Assembly: GCA_030680415.1 (NCBI GenBank)
Contig: JAUXVE010000040.1
Coordinates: 1-61,826, forward strand
Direction: 5' to 3'
DNA: 61,826 nt
From: Rubrivivax sp.
GTDB taxonomy: Bacteria; Pseudomonadota; Gammaproteobacteria; Burkholderiales; Burkholderiaceae_C
In this document: positions 45,331-54,439 of the stretch, in pieces
How positions within the stretch are numbered: the stretch's first letter is position 1
Layout: each line of letters opens with the position of its first letter
The notes under the pieces: generated by a model
Seen by the model: only the letters and a program-made list of their open reading frames with translations
What the model was told of the DNA's origin: nothing
Database searches by the model: none
Translations under genes and position numbers: made by a program

Positions 45331-46194
45331 TCAAGCCGGCGGCGCGATCAGTGCGCGCAGGTCGTCTTCCCAGCCTTTCAGGGTGTCGCGCGCCTGCTGT
45401 CGCTGCGCCGGCGTGGTGGCGTTGTGGATGCGCGCCGCAAAGGCGCAGTTGTACTCGGCCAGCTTCAACTGGTAGGCGCGGTAGTCGGGGTCGGGTGAAC
45501 GCTCGGTGCGCAGCGCCAGCATGCGCATGGCGGCCAGGCGCTGGTCGCGGTCGGCACGCTCGGCGAGCAGGCGGCGCAGCATCTGCACGGTGTCGCGCTG
45601 GCGGCGCTGGCGCTCGGCCAGCCACATTTCGGGGTCGAAGGGCGAGGCCGCGACGCCCGCTTCGATGACGCCCCTTTGTGCCTCTTCGAGGCGGCCGTAC
45701 AGCCGCTCGGCGCGCTCCACCGTGCGTTTGACGGACTCGCGCCCGCGCACGGCCGGGTCGGGCTGCAGGAAGTCGCTGCGCATCTCGTCGTTGCCCTTCG
45801 CGTAACGCTGCTCCAGGTGGCGCAATTGCGCCTCGCCCAGACCCGGCACGAGGCCGGCCGCGAGCTCGACGGCGCGGTCCAGCGCCGGGTCCAGCGCGTC
45901 GCGCACCCGGGCCTGCCAGCGGCAGGCTTGCGCCGGGGTGGCGGGCTCGGGCATGTGGGCGAGCGCGTCGGCCAGCAAGGCCGCGTAGTCGGCCAGCTGG
46001 GTGGCGCGGTGCCACTCGAACCAACGCTCGATGCCCTGCCTGGCCAGCGGCGACTGTTCGCGGCTGAAGTCGACATAGCCATCCAGCCACCACCAGGCCA
46101 GTAGCGAGCCGTTGTTGTAGCCCAGGCGCACGGCGCTGCAGCCCATGAGCGCGAAAGCCAGCCAGCCGATAATCGCGCTCTTGACCAGGGACAT
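45331..46194 (-). CDS. DUF6279 family lipoprotein
   Basis: 287 aa. Signal [20 protein letters not shown] with lipobox ALMGC, then [22 protein letters not shown], the opening that marks DUF6279 proteins. The body is helical and charged ([39 protein letters not shown]). Start 46194 gives the cleanest signal peptide. An alternative ATG at 46209 would overlap the glmU ATG on the other strand within a CATG. Confidence 0.85.
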   Translation of the reverse strand: MSLVKSAIIGWLAFALMGCSAVRLGYNNGSLLAWWWLDGYVDFSREQSPLARQGIERWFEWHRATQLADYAALLADALAHMPEPATPAQACRWQARVRDALDPALDRAVELAAGLVPGLGEAQLRHLEQRYAKGNDEMRSDFLQPDPAVRGRESVKRTVERAERLYGRLEEAQRGVIEAGVAASPFDPEMWLAERQRRQRDTVQMLRRLLAERADRDQRLAAMRMLALRTERSPDPDYRAYQLKLAEYNCAFAARIHNATTPAQRQQARDTLKGWEDDLRALIAPPA

Positions 46195-46207
46195 CAGAGA
46201 AGACTGC

Positions 46208-47581
46208 ATGGCACTCAACGTCGTGATCATGGCCGCGGGCAAGGGCACCCGCATGAAGTCGGACTTGCCGAAGGTGCTGCACAAGCTGGCCGGCACCAGT
46301 CTATTGCAGCATGTTCTGGCCGCCGCCGCGCAAGTGGGGGCGACACGCACGGTGGTCATCACCGGCCACGGCGCCGAGCAGGTGGAGGCCGCAGCCGCCG
46401 CCAGCGGCGCGCTGTTCGTGCGCCAGCTGCCGCAGCTCGGCACCGGCCACGCCGTGCAGCAGGCGGTGCCGGCGCTGAACAGCGGCAACCCGGTGACGCT
46501 GATCCTCAACGGCGACGTGCCGCTGATCCGCGCCGAGACCGCGCGTGCGCTGGTGCAGGCCTGCGGCGGCACCCGGCTGGCGCTGCTGACGATCGAACTG
46601 CCCGACGCCACCGGCTACGGCCGCATCGTGCGTGACGGCGAGTGCGTGCGCGCCATCGTCGAGCACAAGGACGCCAGCCCGGCGCAGCGGGCCATCCGCG
46701 AGGTCTACACCGGCATCATGGCCGCGCCCACGGCGCTGCTCGCGCGCTGGGTGGCGGCGCTGTCGAACGACAACGTGCAGCGCGAGTACTACCTCACCGA
46801 CATCGTCGCCATGGCGGTGGCCGAGGGCGTGCCGGTGGTGGCCACCGCGGCGGCCAGTGAGACCGAGGTGCTGGGCGTCAACAGCCCCATGCAACTGGCC
46901 GACCTGGAGCGGCGTTACCAGCGCGCCATGGCCGAGTCGCTGATGGCGGCCGGCGTGCGGCTGGCCGACCCGGCACGGCTGGACGTGCGCGGCCTGCTGT
47001 CCTGCGGCAGCGACGTCGAGATCGACGTCAACTGCATCTTCGAAGGCCGGGTGCAGCTGGCCGACGGCGTGCACATCGGCGCCAACTGCATCGTCCGCGA
47101 CGCCAGCATCGGCGCCGGCGCGGTGATCCACCCGTTCACGCACATCGAAGGCGCGGTGGTCGGCGCCGGTGCCCTGGTGGGCCCGTATGCGCGGCTGCGG
47201 CCGGGGGCCGAGCTGGGTGAACAGGTGCACATCGGCAACTTCGTCGAGGTCAAGAACTCGACGCTGGCCAAGGGCGCCAAGGCCAACCACCTGGCCTACC
47301 TGGGCGACGCCACCGTCGGCGAGCGCGTCAACTTCGGTGCCGGCAGCATCACCGCCAACTACGACGGCGCCAACAAACACCGCACCGTCATCGGCGACGA
47401 CGTGCACGTGGGCAGCAACTGCGTGCTGGTGGCGCCGGTGACGCTGGGCGCAGGCGCCACCATCGGCGGCGGCTCGACCATCAGCAAGCCGGCGCCGGCC
47501 GGCCAGTTGACGGTGGCCCGCGCACGCCAGGCCACCATCGCTGGCTGGCAGCGGCCGAAGAAGGTGGCCAAGCAGGGCTGA
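46208..47581 (+). CDS. glmU: bifunctional UDP-GlcNAc pyrophosphorylase / GlcN-1-P acetyltransferase
   Basis: 457 aa. [26 protein letters not shown] is the uridyltransferase signature, with ILNGDVPLI the Mg2+ site. From about residue 250 a left-handed beta-helix of hexapeptides runs ([20 protein letters not shown]). The catalytic [22 protein letters not shown] and [18 protein letters not shown] follow. Essential for peptidoglycan and LPS precursors. It starts almost base-on-base with the divergent lipoprotein. Confidence 0.97.
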   Translation: MALNVVIMAAGKGTRMKSDLPKVLHKLAGTSLLQHVLAAAAQVGATRTVVITGHGAEQVEAAAAASGALFVRQLPQLGTGHAVQQAVPALNSGNPVTLILNGDVPLIRAETARALVQACGGTRLALLTIELPDATGYGRIVRDGECVRAIVEHKDASPAQRAIREVYTGIMAAPTALLARWVAALSNDNVQREYYLTDIVAMAVAEGVPVVATAAASETEVLGVNSPMQLADLERRYQRAMAESLMAAGVRLADPARLDVRGLLSCGSDVEIDVNCIFEGRVQLADGVHIGANCIVRDASIGAGAVIHPFTHIEGAVVGAGALVGPYARLRPGAELGEQVHIGNFVEVKNSTLAKGAKANHLAYLGDATVGERVNFGAGSITANYDGANKHRTVIGDDVHVGSNCVLVAPVTLGAGATIGGGSTISKPAPAGQLTVARARQATIAGWQRPKKVAKQG

Positions 47582-47660
47582 GAGGTGGCGAGGCCAGGTA
47601 TCGCGGTGCAGCAGCGCACGCGGCGCTGAGACACAATCACGACCGTCAGGAGAAGACACC

Positions 47661-47945
47661 ATGGCCCGATCACCGAAGACCCGCCCGGCCCAGCCTGCGA
47701 GCGCAGCCACCGAACCGGCACGTACGCTGGCGCAGGAGAAGTCCGACTTCACTGCCGAGGGCGCGCCGCCGCCCGGTCAGGTAGCCGGCACGGCCCCGGT
47801 GCTGCCGGCGACCGCCGCCGAGCCAGCGCCGCCGGGCAAGCCGGAGACGGCCGCGGCGAAAGGCCGCCGGCAACCGCCGGCGCCTGCGGGTCCCGCACGC
47901 CGCTCCAGCAAGCGCAACCCTGCTGCCTGGCGCGGCAACGGCTGA
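47661..47945 (+). CDS. small Pro/Ala-rich hypothetical protein
   Basis: 94 aa, low-complexity: MARSPKTRPAQPASAATEPA, a KSDFTAEGAPPPGQV segment, then a basic end KGRRQPPAPAGPARRSSKRN. AGGAG sits at the proper distance from the ATG, which supports translation. It is probably disordered; charge and composition resemble small stress-linked or DNA-binding tails. Not recognised. Confidence 0.6.
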   Translation: MARSPKTRPAQPASAATEPARTLAQEKSDFTAEGAPPPGQVAGTAPVLPATAAEPAPPGKPETAAAKGRRQPPAPAGPARRSSKRNPAAWRGNG

Positions 47946-47971
47946 CCCCCCGGGCCGGTCGGGCGTCGTTC

Positions 47972-48199
47972 GTTGCCGACGATGGCGATCTCGGCAGAGG
48001 CGCCGCTTTCCGTCAGGTACAGCAGTGAGACGATCGCACTGGTCGGGAAGTACACGTGACTCTGCGGCGCGCCCGACTTGTATAGCACCTGACCCAGCGT
48101 CAAGTCGACGCACTCGAGTCGTGGCTGCCAGCGTTGCCACTCGGCACCGGTCAGCGCGGACAGCCGGTGCTTGGTTCTCGGCTCACGGCCCTGGTCCAT
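47972..48199 (-). pseudogene. N-terminal remnant of a Crp/Fnr family regulator
   Basis: The frame reads LSALTGAEWQRWQPRLECVD, LTLGQVLYKSGAPQSHVYFP and TSAIVSLLYLTESGASAEIA, ending at IVGNE. This is the start of the cNMP-binding domain of Crp/Fnr proteins, which normally continue with a VGI..LMGG..TPSRA stretch. Here similarity stops abruptly at about 47977 and no helix-turn-helix follows. The frame then runs into the gene on the other strand. Truncated, not functional. Confidence 0.8.
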
Positions 48200-48386
48200 T
48201 GCGGGCCTCCATGACGGGTGCGATCACCACCGAATCCCGAGGTGGTCGGTTTGACGGTCTGTTGACATGTCGCAATCGAAAGCCCGCCTTATGTTTGATA
48301 GCGCACAGAGCCAGCCTCGCGGTGCGCCTAGATTGAGGCTTGTTCTTCCGCACGTTGCGGTCGGACACAAACGCTGGAGAGCCATC

Positions 48387-48701
48387 ATGACCATTCGTAC
48401 CACCATCTCTACCGCATTTGCGGTGCTGGCGCTTGTTGCCGCCTCCGGATGCGCCGTCACGCGCGACCAGCAATCTGTGGGCGCCTACGTCGACGACACC
48501 GTCATCACGACCCAGATCAAGAGCCGCATGGCCGAGAACAAGGAGGTCGCGGCTTCGAGCATCTCGGTCGAAACGCTCAACGGCACCGTCATGCTGTCCG
48601 GCTTCGCCAAGAACGCCACGGAGAAGGCCACCGCCGAGAAGATCGCGCGCGACGTCAACGGCGTGAGGGCGGTGAAGAACGAAATCGCCGTCCGGCCTTG
48701 A
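48387..48701 (+). CDS. BON-domain lipoprotein
   Basis: 104 aa. Signal MTIRTTISTAFAVLALVAASGC with lipobox AASGC. A single BON domain follows: VGAYVDDTVITTQIKSRMAENKEVAASSISVETLNGTVMLSGFAKN, then ATAEKIARDVNGVRAVKNEIAV. OsmY-type BON proteins bind membranes and are induced by osmotic stress. First of a run of stress genes. Confidence 0.9.
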   Translation: MTIRTTISTAFAVLALVAASGCAVTRDQQSVGAYVDDTVITTQIKSRMAENKEVAASSISVETLNGTVMLSGFAKNATEKATAEKIARDVNGVRAVKNEIAVRP

Positions 48702-48732
48702 GTCGTCACCCGAATTGCCACAGGAGGTTCAT

Positions 48733-48954
48733 ATGAACTGGGATCGCATCAAAGGCAACTGGAAACAGGCCACCGGCAAGGTCAAGGAGCAATGGGGCAA
48801 GCTGACCGATGACGACCTCGACGTCATCGCCGGCCGCCGCGAGCAGCTCGCCGGCAAGATCCAGGAGCGCTACGGCGTGGCCAAGGACGAAGCCGAAAAG
48901 CAGCTCGCCGATTGGGAACGCAAAGCGACCGATTCCTGGTTCACGAAGGACTAG
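48733..48954 (+). CDS. CsbD family stress-response protein
   Basis: 73 aa: MNWDRIKGNWKQATGKVKEQWGKLTDDDLDVIAGRREQLAGKIQ is the CsbD signature, a small helical hydrophilic protein induced by general stress. AGGAGG lies 7 bases before the ATG. The TAG stop is part of a 15-bp repeat shared with the stop of the FapA-like gene at 61687-61689. Confidence 0.95.
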   Translation: MNWDRIKGNWKQATGKVKEQWGKLTDDDLDVIAGRREQLAGKIQERYGVAKDEAEKQLADWERKATDSWFTKD

Positions 48955-48965
48955 GAGCCTGTCGG
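48951..48965 (+). repeat. 15-bp repeat at a stop codon, copy 1
   Basis: CTAGGAGCCTGTCGG; its TAG is the CsbD stop codon. The identical 15-mer is at 61686-61700. Confidence 0.7.
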
Positions 48966-49042
48966 AGCTGGACAGCCACTGTGCTGCGAGGCTCCGGCAA
49001 CGGCGACCCGGTTAGGCCATTTCCATTCATCAGGAGCATCTC

Positions 49043-49201
49043 ATGGGCTTGGGAACCATACTGCTGATCGTTCTGATTCTGATGCTGATCGGCGCCATAC
49101 CGACTTGGCCGCACAGCAAGGGCTGGGGCTACGCGCCGAGCGGCGTGCTGGGCTTGGTGGTCGTGGTCATCCTCGTGCTGCTGTTGATGGGGCGGCTGTA
49201 G
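49043..49201 (+). CDS. DUF3309 small membrane protein
   Basis: 52 aa: MGLGTILLIVLILMLIGAIP, then WPHSKGWGYAPSGVLGLVVV, then VILVLLLMGRL. Two hydrophobic helices around W-P-[HY]-S-x-x-W-G-Y-x-P-S are the DUF3309 hallmark. CAGGAG precedes the ATG. It follows CsbD, a frequent pairing in proteobacteria. Function unknown. Confidence 0.9.
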   Translation: MGLGTILLIVLILMLIGAIPTWPHSKGWGYAPSGVLGLVVVVILVLLLMGRL

Positions 49202-49352
49202 CCGCGCCGTGAGACTGCGCCACTGCTTCGGGCCCTGGATGGACTGTTGCCCGATGTCGCTGGACAAGCATCTGCGCGCGGCCTGAACAGGCCCTTCATG
49301 GCGCGGCATGGGGGGCTGCGGCACGAGCCTCGCCGCTGGTGCGCGCGGCGAC

Positions 49353-50441
49353 ATGGGTACTGCAATGATGCCGCCTGACGAAAACACGCCGGCCTACCTG
49401 GAGAACAGGGCACTCCTGCTGCTGCTGTTTGCGGTATCGCTCGCGTTCGGCTGGATCCTGCTGCCGTTCTACGGCACGATCCTGTGGGCGTGCATCATCG
49501 CGCTGCTGTTCGCGCCCGTGTACCGCTGGCTGCTGGTGCGCCTGAAACGCAGGCGCACGCCTGCCGCGCTGTTGACGCTGCTCATCGTCCTGGTGTTGGT
49601 GATCGTTCCGCTCGTCCTCATCGGCACCGCGCTGGCGCGCGAGGCGATGGGGGTCTACGCGCGCGTGCAGTCGGGCGAGTGGACTCCGGCGCTCTACTTC
49701 CACCGCATCTTCGACGCCATGCCCGCCTGGACCAAGGCGCTGCTCGACCGCTTCGGCCTGTTCGACTTCGACACCCTGCAGCAACGACTGACAGCCGCGG
49801 TGGGGCAGGCGAGCCAGTTCATCGCGGCGCGCATGCTGGGCATCGGTCAGGACACGTTCGCGTTCATTGCCGAACTGTTCATCACCGTCTATATCGCGTT
49901 CTTCCTGATCCGCGATGGCGACTCGGTGGTGGAGGCCGTGCGGCGCGCGATTCCGCTGTCGTCCGCGCACAAGAAGGACTTGATCAAGAAGTTCGCCACC
50001 GTGCTGCGCGCGACGGTGAAGGGCAATCTGCTGGTGGCGGCGATCCAGGGCGCACTGGGCGGCCTTGCGTTCTGGTTCCTGGGCGTCGGCGCGGCCTTGC
50101 TGTGGGCGGTTCTGATGGCCTTCCTGTCGCTGCTGCCGGCCGTCGGCGCGGCGCTGGTGTGGTTCCCGGTGGCGGTCTACTTCTTCGTCATCGGTGCCCT
50201 CTGGCAGAGCATCGCGCTGTTCGCCTACGGCGTGCTCGTGATCGGTCTGGTCGACAACCTGCTGCGGCCGATCCTGGTCGGCAAGGACACGCGCATGCCC
50301 GACTACCTGGTCATGATCACGACGCTCGGCGGCATGGCGGTGTTCGGCATCAACGGCTTCGTCCTCGGCCCGACGATCGCGGCGATGTTCATCGCCGTCT
50401 GGCACATCTACGTCGTCACGCGGCCTCAGGTAACGCCGTAA
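49353..50441 (+). CDS. AI-2E family transporter (permease)
   Basis: About 362 aa, with seven or eight helices. ALLLLLFAVSLAFGWILLPFYGTILWACIIALLFAPVYRWL is the typical opening. A soluble stretch from about 100 to 170 follows, then FITVYIAFFLIRDGD, GNLLVAAIQGALGGLAFWFLGV, FLSLLPAVGAALVWFPVA and VIGLVDNLLRPILVGKDTRMPDYLV, matching the family. The name is historical; many act as antiporters or exporters. ATGs at 49365 and 49368 are alternative starts. Confidence 0.9.
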   Translation: MGTAMMPPDENTPAYLENRALLLLLFAVSLAFGWILLPFYGTILWACIIALLFAPVYRWLLVRLKRRRTPAALLTLLIVLVLVIVPLVLIGTALAREAMGVYARVQSGEWTPALYFHRIFDAMPAWTKALLDRFGLFDFDTLQQRLTAAVGQASQFIAARMLGIGQDTFAFIAELFITVYIAFFLIRDGDSVVEAVRRAIPLSSAHKKDLIKKFATVLRATVKGNLLVAAIQGALGGLAFWFLGVGAALLWAVLMAFLSLLPAVGAALVWFPVAVYFFVIGALWQSIALFAYGVLVIGLVDNLLRPILVGKDTRMPDYLVMITTLGGMAVFGINGFVLGPTIAAMFIAVWHIYVVTRPQVTP

Positions 50442-50448
50442 AGGAAGC

Positions 50449-51870
50449 TCAGAGCCAGTAGGCCCAGATGCGGGACAAGGATTCCTGCAGCCGCTGGTGC
50501 AGCGGGCGCCGCTGCCACTGCTCCAGCGTGATGGCGTCCGACGCTGCGAGGTCCTTGTCGAACATCGCCTGCACCTGGTGGCCGAATTCGATGCCCAGCA
50601 CGACCGCGTTCAGCTCGTGGTTGTGCAGGAAGCTGCGCCAGTCGAGGTTGGTCGACCCGACCGTCGCCCAGACGCCGTCGATGAGCGCCGTCTTCGAATG
50701 CAGGACCACGCCGCGCCGCTCGTGGATCCTGACTCCGGCCCGCAGCAGCTGCGTGTAATAGCTGCGCCCGGCGTGGAAGACCAGCCAGGAGTCGGTCTGG
50801 CTGGGCAGGATCAGCACCACCGCGACGCCGCGCCTGGCGGCCGCCTCGAGCGCGGCGAGCAGTTGCGGATCGGGGGCGAAATAGGCATTGGTCAGGTGCA
50901 CCGTCGTCTCGGCACTGCCGATGGCCGACAGCAGCGTGGCATAGATCAGGCTGTACGGTTCGTCCGGGGAGCTGCCGATCGCGCGCACCACCTGCCGGCC
51001 GGCGCTTTCGCTGCGCGGGAAGTAGTTCTTCGCCGCCAGCGGCTCGCCTTTCTGCGCCGCCCAGGTGGCGAGGAACATCTTCTGCAGTTCGGCCACCACC
51101 GGCCCGCGCAACTGCAGGTCGGTGTCGCGCCAGGCCGGCTGGCCGGCCGGCCGTGCACGCATGCCGTGGCTCGACGAACCGCCCGAGTACACGCTGCTGA
51201 TGTTGATGCCGCCCAGGAAGGCGACGCGTCCGTCGACGATCAGCAGCTTGCGGTGATCACGCTGGTTCAGTTCCCATTCCTTGCGCGCCAGCAGCGGATT
51301 CATGGGGTTGAATTCGAGGATCCTGACGCCGCTGGCGGCCAGGCGTTCGAAGAAGGCCGCGGGCGTGCCGAGAGTGCCGACGCTGTCGCGGATGAGATGG
51401 ACCTGCACGCCTTGCCGCTGCTTGTCGATCAGTGCCTGCGCAAAGCGCTGGCCGACATCGTCGTCGTCCAGGATGTAGGTCTCCAGGTGGATGTGGTCGC
51501 GCGCCGCCTGGATGGCCGCCAGCATCGCCCGGTAGGTGGCCGGGCCGTCCTGCAGCAACAGCACCTCGTTGCCGGTGGTCAGCGGGCTGCCGACGATGGC
51601 CTCCTCGCGCGCCAGGTGGTGGTCGAAGATGCCGGTGTCCTGGCCGCGGCCCTGCAGGCCCTGCAGGATGGTCTTGCTTTGTGCCGCCGACAGCGGGCCG
51701 CGCGCGCCTTCCAGTTGCACCGGCGGCCCGGGGCGACGTGCCAGATCGGGCACGATGGTGGGCAGGCTGTAACACGACACCAGAGCCAGCAGCACGAACA
51801 GCGCGAACAGCGCGAACACGATCCAGACCCACCGATGTCGGCGGTGCGGCGGCGCGGGAGTGGGTGTCAT
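50449..51870 (-). CDS. cardiolipin synthase / phospholipase D-like protein
   Basis: 473 aa. An N-terminal anchor (WVWIVFALFALFVLLALVSC) is followed by two PLD domains. HKD motif one is NQRDHRKLLIVDGRVAFLGGINI, motif two is VVLHSKTALIDGVWATVGSTN. Such proteins join phosphatidylglycerol units to cardiolipin at the inner membrane. It is convergent with the AI-2E gene and only 7 bp from it. Confidence 0.92.
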   Translation of the reverse strand: MTPTPAPPHRRHRWVWIVFALFALFVLLALVSCYSLPTIVPDLARRPGPPVQLEGARGPLSAAQSKTILQGLQGRGQDTGIFDHHLAREEAIVGSPLTTGNEVLLLQDGPATYRAMLAAIQAARDHIHLETYILDDDDVGQRFAQALIDKQRQGVQVHLIRDSVGTLGTPAAFFERLAASGVRILEFNPMNPLLARKEWELNQRDHRKLLIVDGRVAFLGGINISSVYSGGSSSHGMRARPAGQPAWRDTDLQLRGPVVAELQKMFLATWAAQKGEPLAAKNYFPRSESAGRQVVRAIGSSPDEPYSLIYATLLSAIGSAETTVHLTNAYFAPDPQLLAALEAAARRGVAVVLILPSQTDSWLVFHAGRSYYTQLLRAGVRIHERRGVVLHSKTALIDGVWATVGSTNLDWRSFLHNHELNAVVLGIEFGHQVQAMFDKDLAASDAITLEQWQRRPLHQRLQESLSRIWAYWL

Positions 51871-52251
51871 GTTTGCCTGAATGTGGGTGGCCGGCGGCCG
51901 CCACGGCCGTCGCGTCGGTGGCAGCGCACCGACGGTGATCGGCGTCGGAGTCCGAACAAGCTGCAAGCGGACTCCCATGCCGACCCGATTGTCGGTGCAC
52001 AGCGGTCACGTGCATTGTGTACGGTGCGGGCACGTCGCCACAGGCACTCGAACACCGGTGACCGGTGGACCTGGCCGAGGCTACTGGCGCGCAAGCCGGC
52101 GAAGAGGCGGACTCGTTGGCGGCCCTTCTGCTAACCTATGCCCATGCTTGTGCGACCGTCACACCCGGCCACCCTCGTGGTGAGCATGAGTGCTGCCATG
52201 GTGCCCGCCATGCGGAAGACACCGACGCGGCCGGGTGCCGAGCGGCCGGCG
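51871..52251. other. divergent intergenic region with a 15-bp palindrome
   Basis: No gene is supported in this 381-bp stretch. CACCGGT-G-ACCGGTG at 52053-52067 is a perfect palindrome and could be an operator serving the divergent cardiolipin synthase and lipoprotein genes. Frames that run into it from the lipoprotein gene lack family features. Confidence 0.5.
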
Positions 52252-52842
52252 ATGTCCGCGTCAAGGATCTGTGCCGCCTTGTGCGTGCTGCTGGCCGCAG
52301 GCTGCGCCTGCGGGCAACAGCGCAAGGAGCCAAGCGTCGCCGCGCCGCCCGTCGCGGCCTTATCGGTCGCGCCGACGCACACGCCATCCGCGCCACCGGT
52401 CGCACCACCGGTCGCATCACCGGCCGCATCACCGGCCGCACCTCCGGTGGCAGCACCACGGCCCGCATCAGCCCCCGATGCGCCCCCGACGATGGACACC
52501 CGGCGTGCCACCGCCGCCACCGCACCAGCGGCGCCGGCCGCAACGCCGCCGCTGGATCTCAAGTCCCTGGAAACCCGGCTCAGGGAGACCAAGGCGATCG
52601 GCGTGTTCACCAAGCTCGCGGTCAAGAACCAGGTCGACGACCTGCTGGACCGGTTTCGGCAGTTCTACAAGGGCCGCCTCGAGACCTCGCTGGCCGAGTT
52701 GCGGCGAGCGTACGATCTGTTGGTGCTGAAGGTGCTTGCCCTGCTGCAGGACGCCGACCCCCCGCTGGCCAGTGCGCTCGCGGCGTCCCGTGAATCCATC
52801 TGGGGCATTCTTTCGAATCACGAGAAGTTCTCGGCCATCTGA
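52252..52842 (+). CDS. proline-rich lipoprotein with helical C-terminus
   Basis: 196 aa. Signal MSASRICAALCVLLAAGCAC with lipobox LAAGC. Residues 25-100 are a Pro/Ala/Val linker encoded by imperfect 12-bp repeats (52391-52450). A charged helical part follows: LDLKSLETRLRETKAIGVFTKLAVKNQVDDLLDRFRQFYKG. The long linker may span the peptidoglycan. Not recognised as a named family. GTG or ATG starts further upstream are possible, but would place the signal peptide inside the protein. Confidence 0.7.
   Translation: MSASRICAALCVLLAAGCACGQQRKEPSVAAPPVAALSVAPTHTPSAPPVAPPVASPAASPAAPPVAAPRPASAPDAPPTMDTRRATAATAPAAPAATPPLDLKSLETRLRETKAIGVFTKLAVKNQVDDLLDRFRQFYKGRLETSLAELRRAYDLLVLKVLALLQDADPPLASALAASRESIWGILSNHEKFSAI
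52391..52450 (+). repeat. imperfect 12-bp tandem repeats coding a Pro/Ala linker
   Basis: Units such as GCACCACCGGTC and GCATCACCGGCC are repeated about five times within the lipoprotein gene, coding (P/A)-(P/S)-P-(V/A) units. Likely to expand and contract. Confidence 0.65.
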
Positions 52843-52870
52843 ATCTGCCCGACGGAGGGAGTCCTTGAAC

Positions 52871-53119
52871 ATGCGCATCGCAAGCTGGGCGTCCGTTGTC
52901 TTGTTGACGGCGTTCTGTGCGCTGTCGTCCCGCGCCGCCGACGACACCGAGCTGCTCAGGGATCTGACGGCGGTGATCGCCCTTCTGGGCCTGCCCTGCG
53001 GCCAGGTGGTCAGTGCCACGCGACTGAACGACAACGATCACATCGCGACATGCCGGGACGGCAACCGCTATCGGGTCTTCATCAACGCCGAAGGCCGGGT
53101 CGTGGCGCACAAGCAGTAG
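52871..53119 (+). CDS. small secreted hypothetical protein
   Basis: 82 aa with signal MRIASWASVVLLTAFCALSSRAAD. The mature part, DDTELLRDLTAVIALLGLPCGQVVSATRLNDNDHIATCRDGNRYRVFINAEGRVV, has two cysteines that may form a disulfide. The pattern of 'C..V...R....D..V.C.DG..YRV......V' resembles small periplasmic proteins of unknown role. GGAGGGAG precedes the ATG. A terminator-like hairpin lies 22 bp after the stop. Confidence 0.8.
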   Translation: MRIASWASVVLLTAFCALSSRAADDTELLRDLTAVIALLGLPCGQVVSATRLNDNDHIATCRDGNRYRVFINAEGRVVAHKQ

Positions 53120-53141
53120 CGTCACACCCTCCGTGGCCTGG

Positions 53142-53169
53142 TGCCGGCGTGGGGCCGGCATCCTTTTGT
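53142..53169 (+). terminator. rho-independent terminator candidate
   Basis: TGCCGGC-GTGGG-GCCGGCA (53142-53160), a 7-bp perfect stem, is followed by TCCTTTTGT. It would end the transcript of the small secreted protein before cheW. Confidence 0.7.
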
Positions 53170-53333
53170 CCGGTGTTGCCGGCCCGGCGGCCGCTGGGCG
53201 CCCCCTTGGCGACGGACCGGGTCCGAAGCCCGGGTTTGCCCCGGCTTTGTCGCCCACTTTCCGACTTCAGTTCAGCACGGCCTGGCCGATAGTTCATGGA
53301 TCGCACCTGAATTTCGGACACCGACCCACGGAC

Positions 53334-53855
53334 ATGAGCAACGAAGCCACCCAACTCGCCGGCAACGACAGCACGCGCCCTGCCGCGGCCCAGAAGGCCA
53401 GCGCCGAATTCCTGACCTTCCGCCTCGGCCGTGAGGAATACGGCATCGACATCCTTCGCGTGCAGGAAATCCGCTCCTACGAGGAGCCCACCCGCATCGC
53501 CAACGCGCCGGCCTTCATCAAGGGCGTGGTCAACCTGCGCGGCGTCATCGTCCCGGTGGTGGACCTGCGCATCAAGCTCGGCTGTGACAACGTCGAATAC
53601 AACGCCTTCACGGTGGTGATCGTGCTCAACGTGCACGGTCGCGTGGTGGGCGCGGTGGTCGACTCGGTCTCGGACGTGCTCGAACTGGCGGGTGAGCTCA
53701 TCAAGCCCGCCCCGGAAATGAACACCACGGTAGACACCGGCTTCATCACCGGCATCGCCAGCGTGGGCGAGCGCATGCTGATCCTGATGGACATCGAGGC
53801 CCTCATGTCCAGCGCCGACATGGGCCTCATGGACAGCACGCGGTCGCTGCAGTAA
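53334..53855 (+). CDS. cheW: chemotaxis adaptor protein CheW
   Basis: 173 aa. EFLTFRLGREEYGIDILRVQEIR, NAPAFIKGVVNLRGVIVPVVDLRIKLG and VDSVSDVLELAGELIKPAPE are the CheW beta-barrel landmarks, including NLRG. It links receptors to the CheA kinase. It stands with one Cache protein and an MCP; no cheA, cheY, cheR or cheB is in the window, so they are elsewhere. Confidence 0.95.
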   Translation: MSNEATQLAGNDSTRPAAAQKASAEFLTFRLGREEYGIDILRVQEIRSYEEPTRIANAPAFIKGVVNLRGVIVPVVDLRIKLGCDNVEYNAFTVVIVLNVHGRVVGAVVDSVSDVLELAGELIKPAPEMNTTVDTGFITGIASVGERMLILMDIEALMSSADMGLMDSTRSLQ

Positions 53856-53938
53856 GCCGACCTCTGCGACACCGGGGTTCACGTCGCATCCGGGCCCATT
53901 CAGTCCCCCCCCACCTTTCCCCAACTCAGGAGTTCATC

Positions 53939-54397
53939 ATGAAAACCATCCACAACGTTCTCGGCGCCTGCGCCGCCGCTGCCCTCTTGCTGACCTCGGC
54001 CAGCGCCTTTGCCAAAGCCACGCCGGAGGATGCCACCGCGATGGTCAAGAAGGGTGTTACCTTCATGAAGGCCAACGGCAAGGACAAGGGCCACGCGGAA
54101 GTCAGCAACAAGGAAAGCCAGTTCAAGAAGGACGATCTGTACCTGGTGGTCTACGGCCTCGACGGCACCGTGCGTGCCCATGGCGCCAACGAAAAGATGA
54201 TCGGCAAGAACCTGATCGAACTCAAGGACATCGATGGCAAGCTGTTCGTCAAGGAGCGCGTGGATCTGGCCCAGAGCAAGGGTACGTTCTGGCAGGACTA
54301 CAAGTTCACCAACCCGGTGACGAAGAAGATCGAGCCCAAGGCGATGTACTGCGAGAAGCTCGACGATGCCGTGGTCTGTGGTGGCGTGTACAAGTAG
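53939..54397 (+). CDS. single Cache-domain periplasmic sensor protein
   Basis: 152 aa. Signal MKTIHNVLGACAAAALLLTSASAFA. The mature domain has ATPEDATAMVKKGVTFMKANGKDKGHAEVSNKESQF, LYLVVYGLDGTVRAHGANEKMIGKNLIELKD and a conserved FWQDYKF strand: a small Cache (sCache_2) fold. There is no membrane or signalling part, so it may bind a ligand in the periplasm and hand it to the adjacent MCP. CTCAGGAG precedes the ATG. Confidence 0.9.
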   Translation: MKTIHNVLGACAAAALLLTSASAFAKATPEDATAMVKKGVTFMKANGKDKGHAEVSNKESQFKKDDLYLVVYGLDGTVRAHGANEKMIGKNLIELKDIDGKLFVKERVDLAQSKGTFWQDYKFTNPVTKKIEPKAMYCEKLDDAVVCGGVYK

Positions 54398-54439
54398 GCA
54401 AGGCCGCCAGCGAGACTGAATTCTGCACAGGGAATCGGC

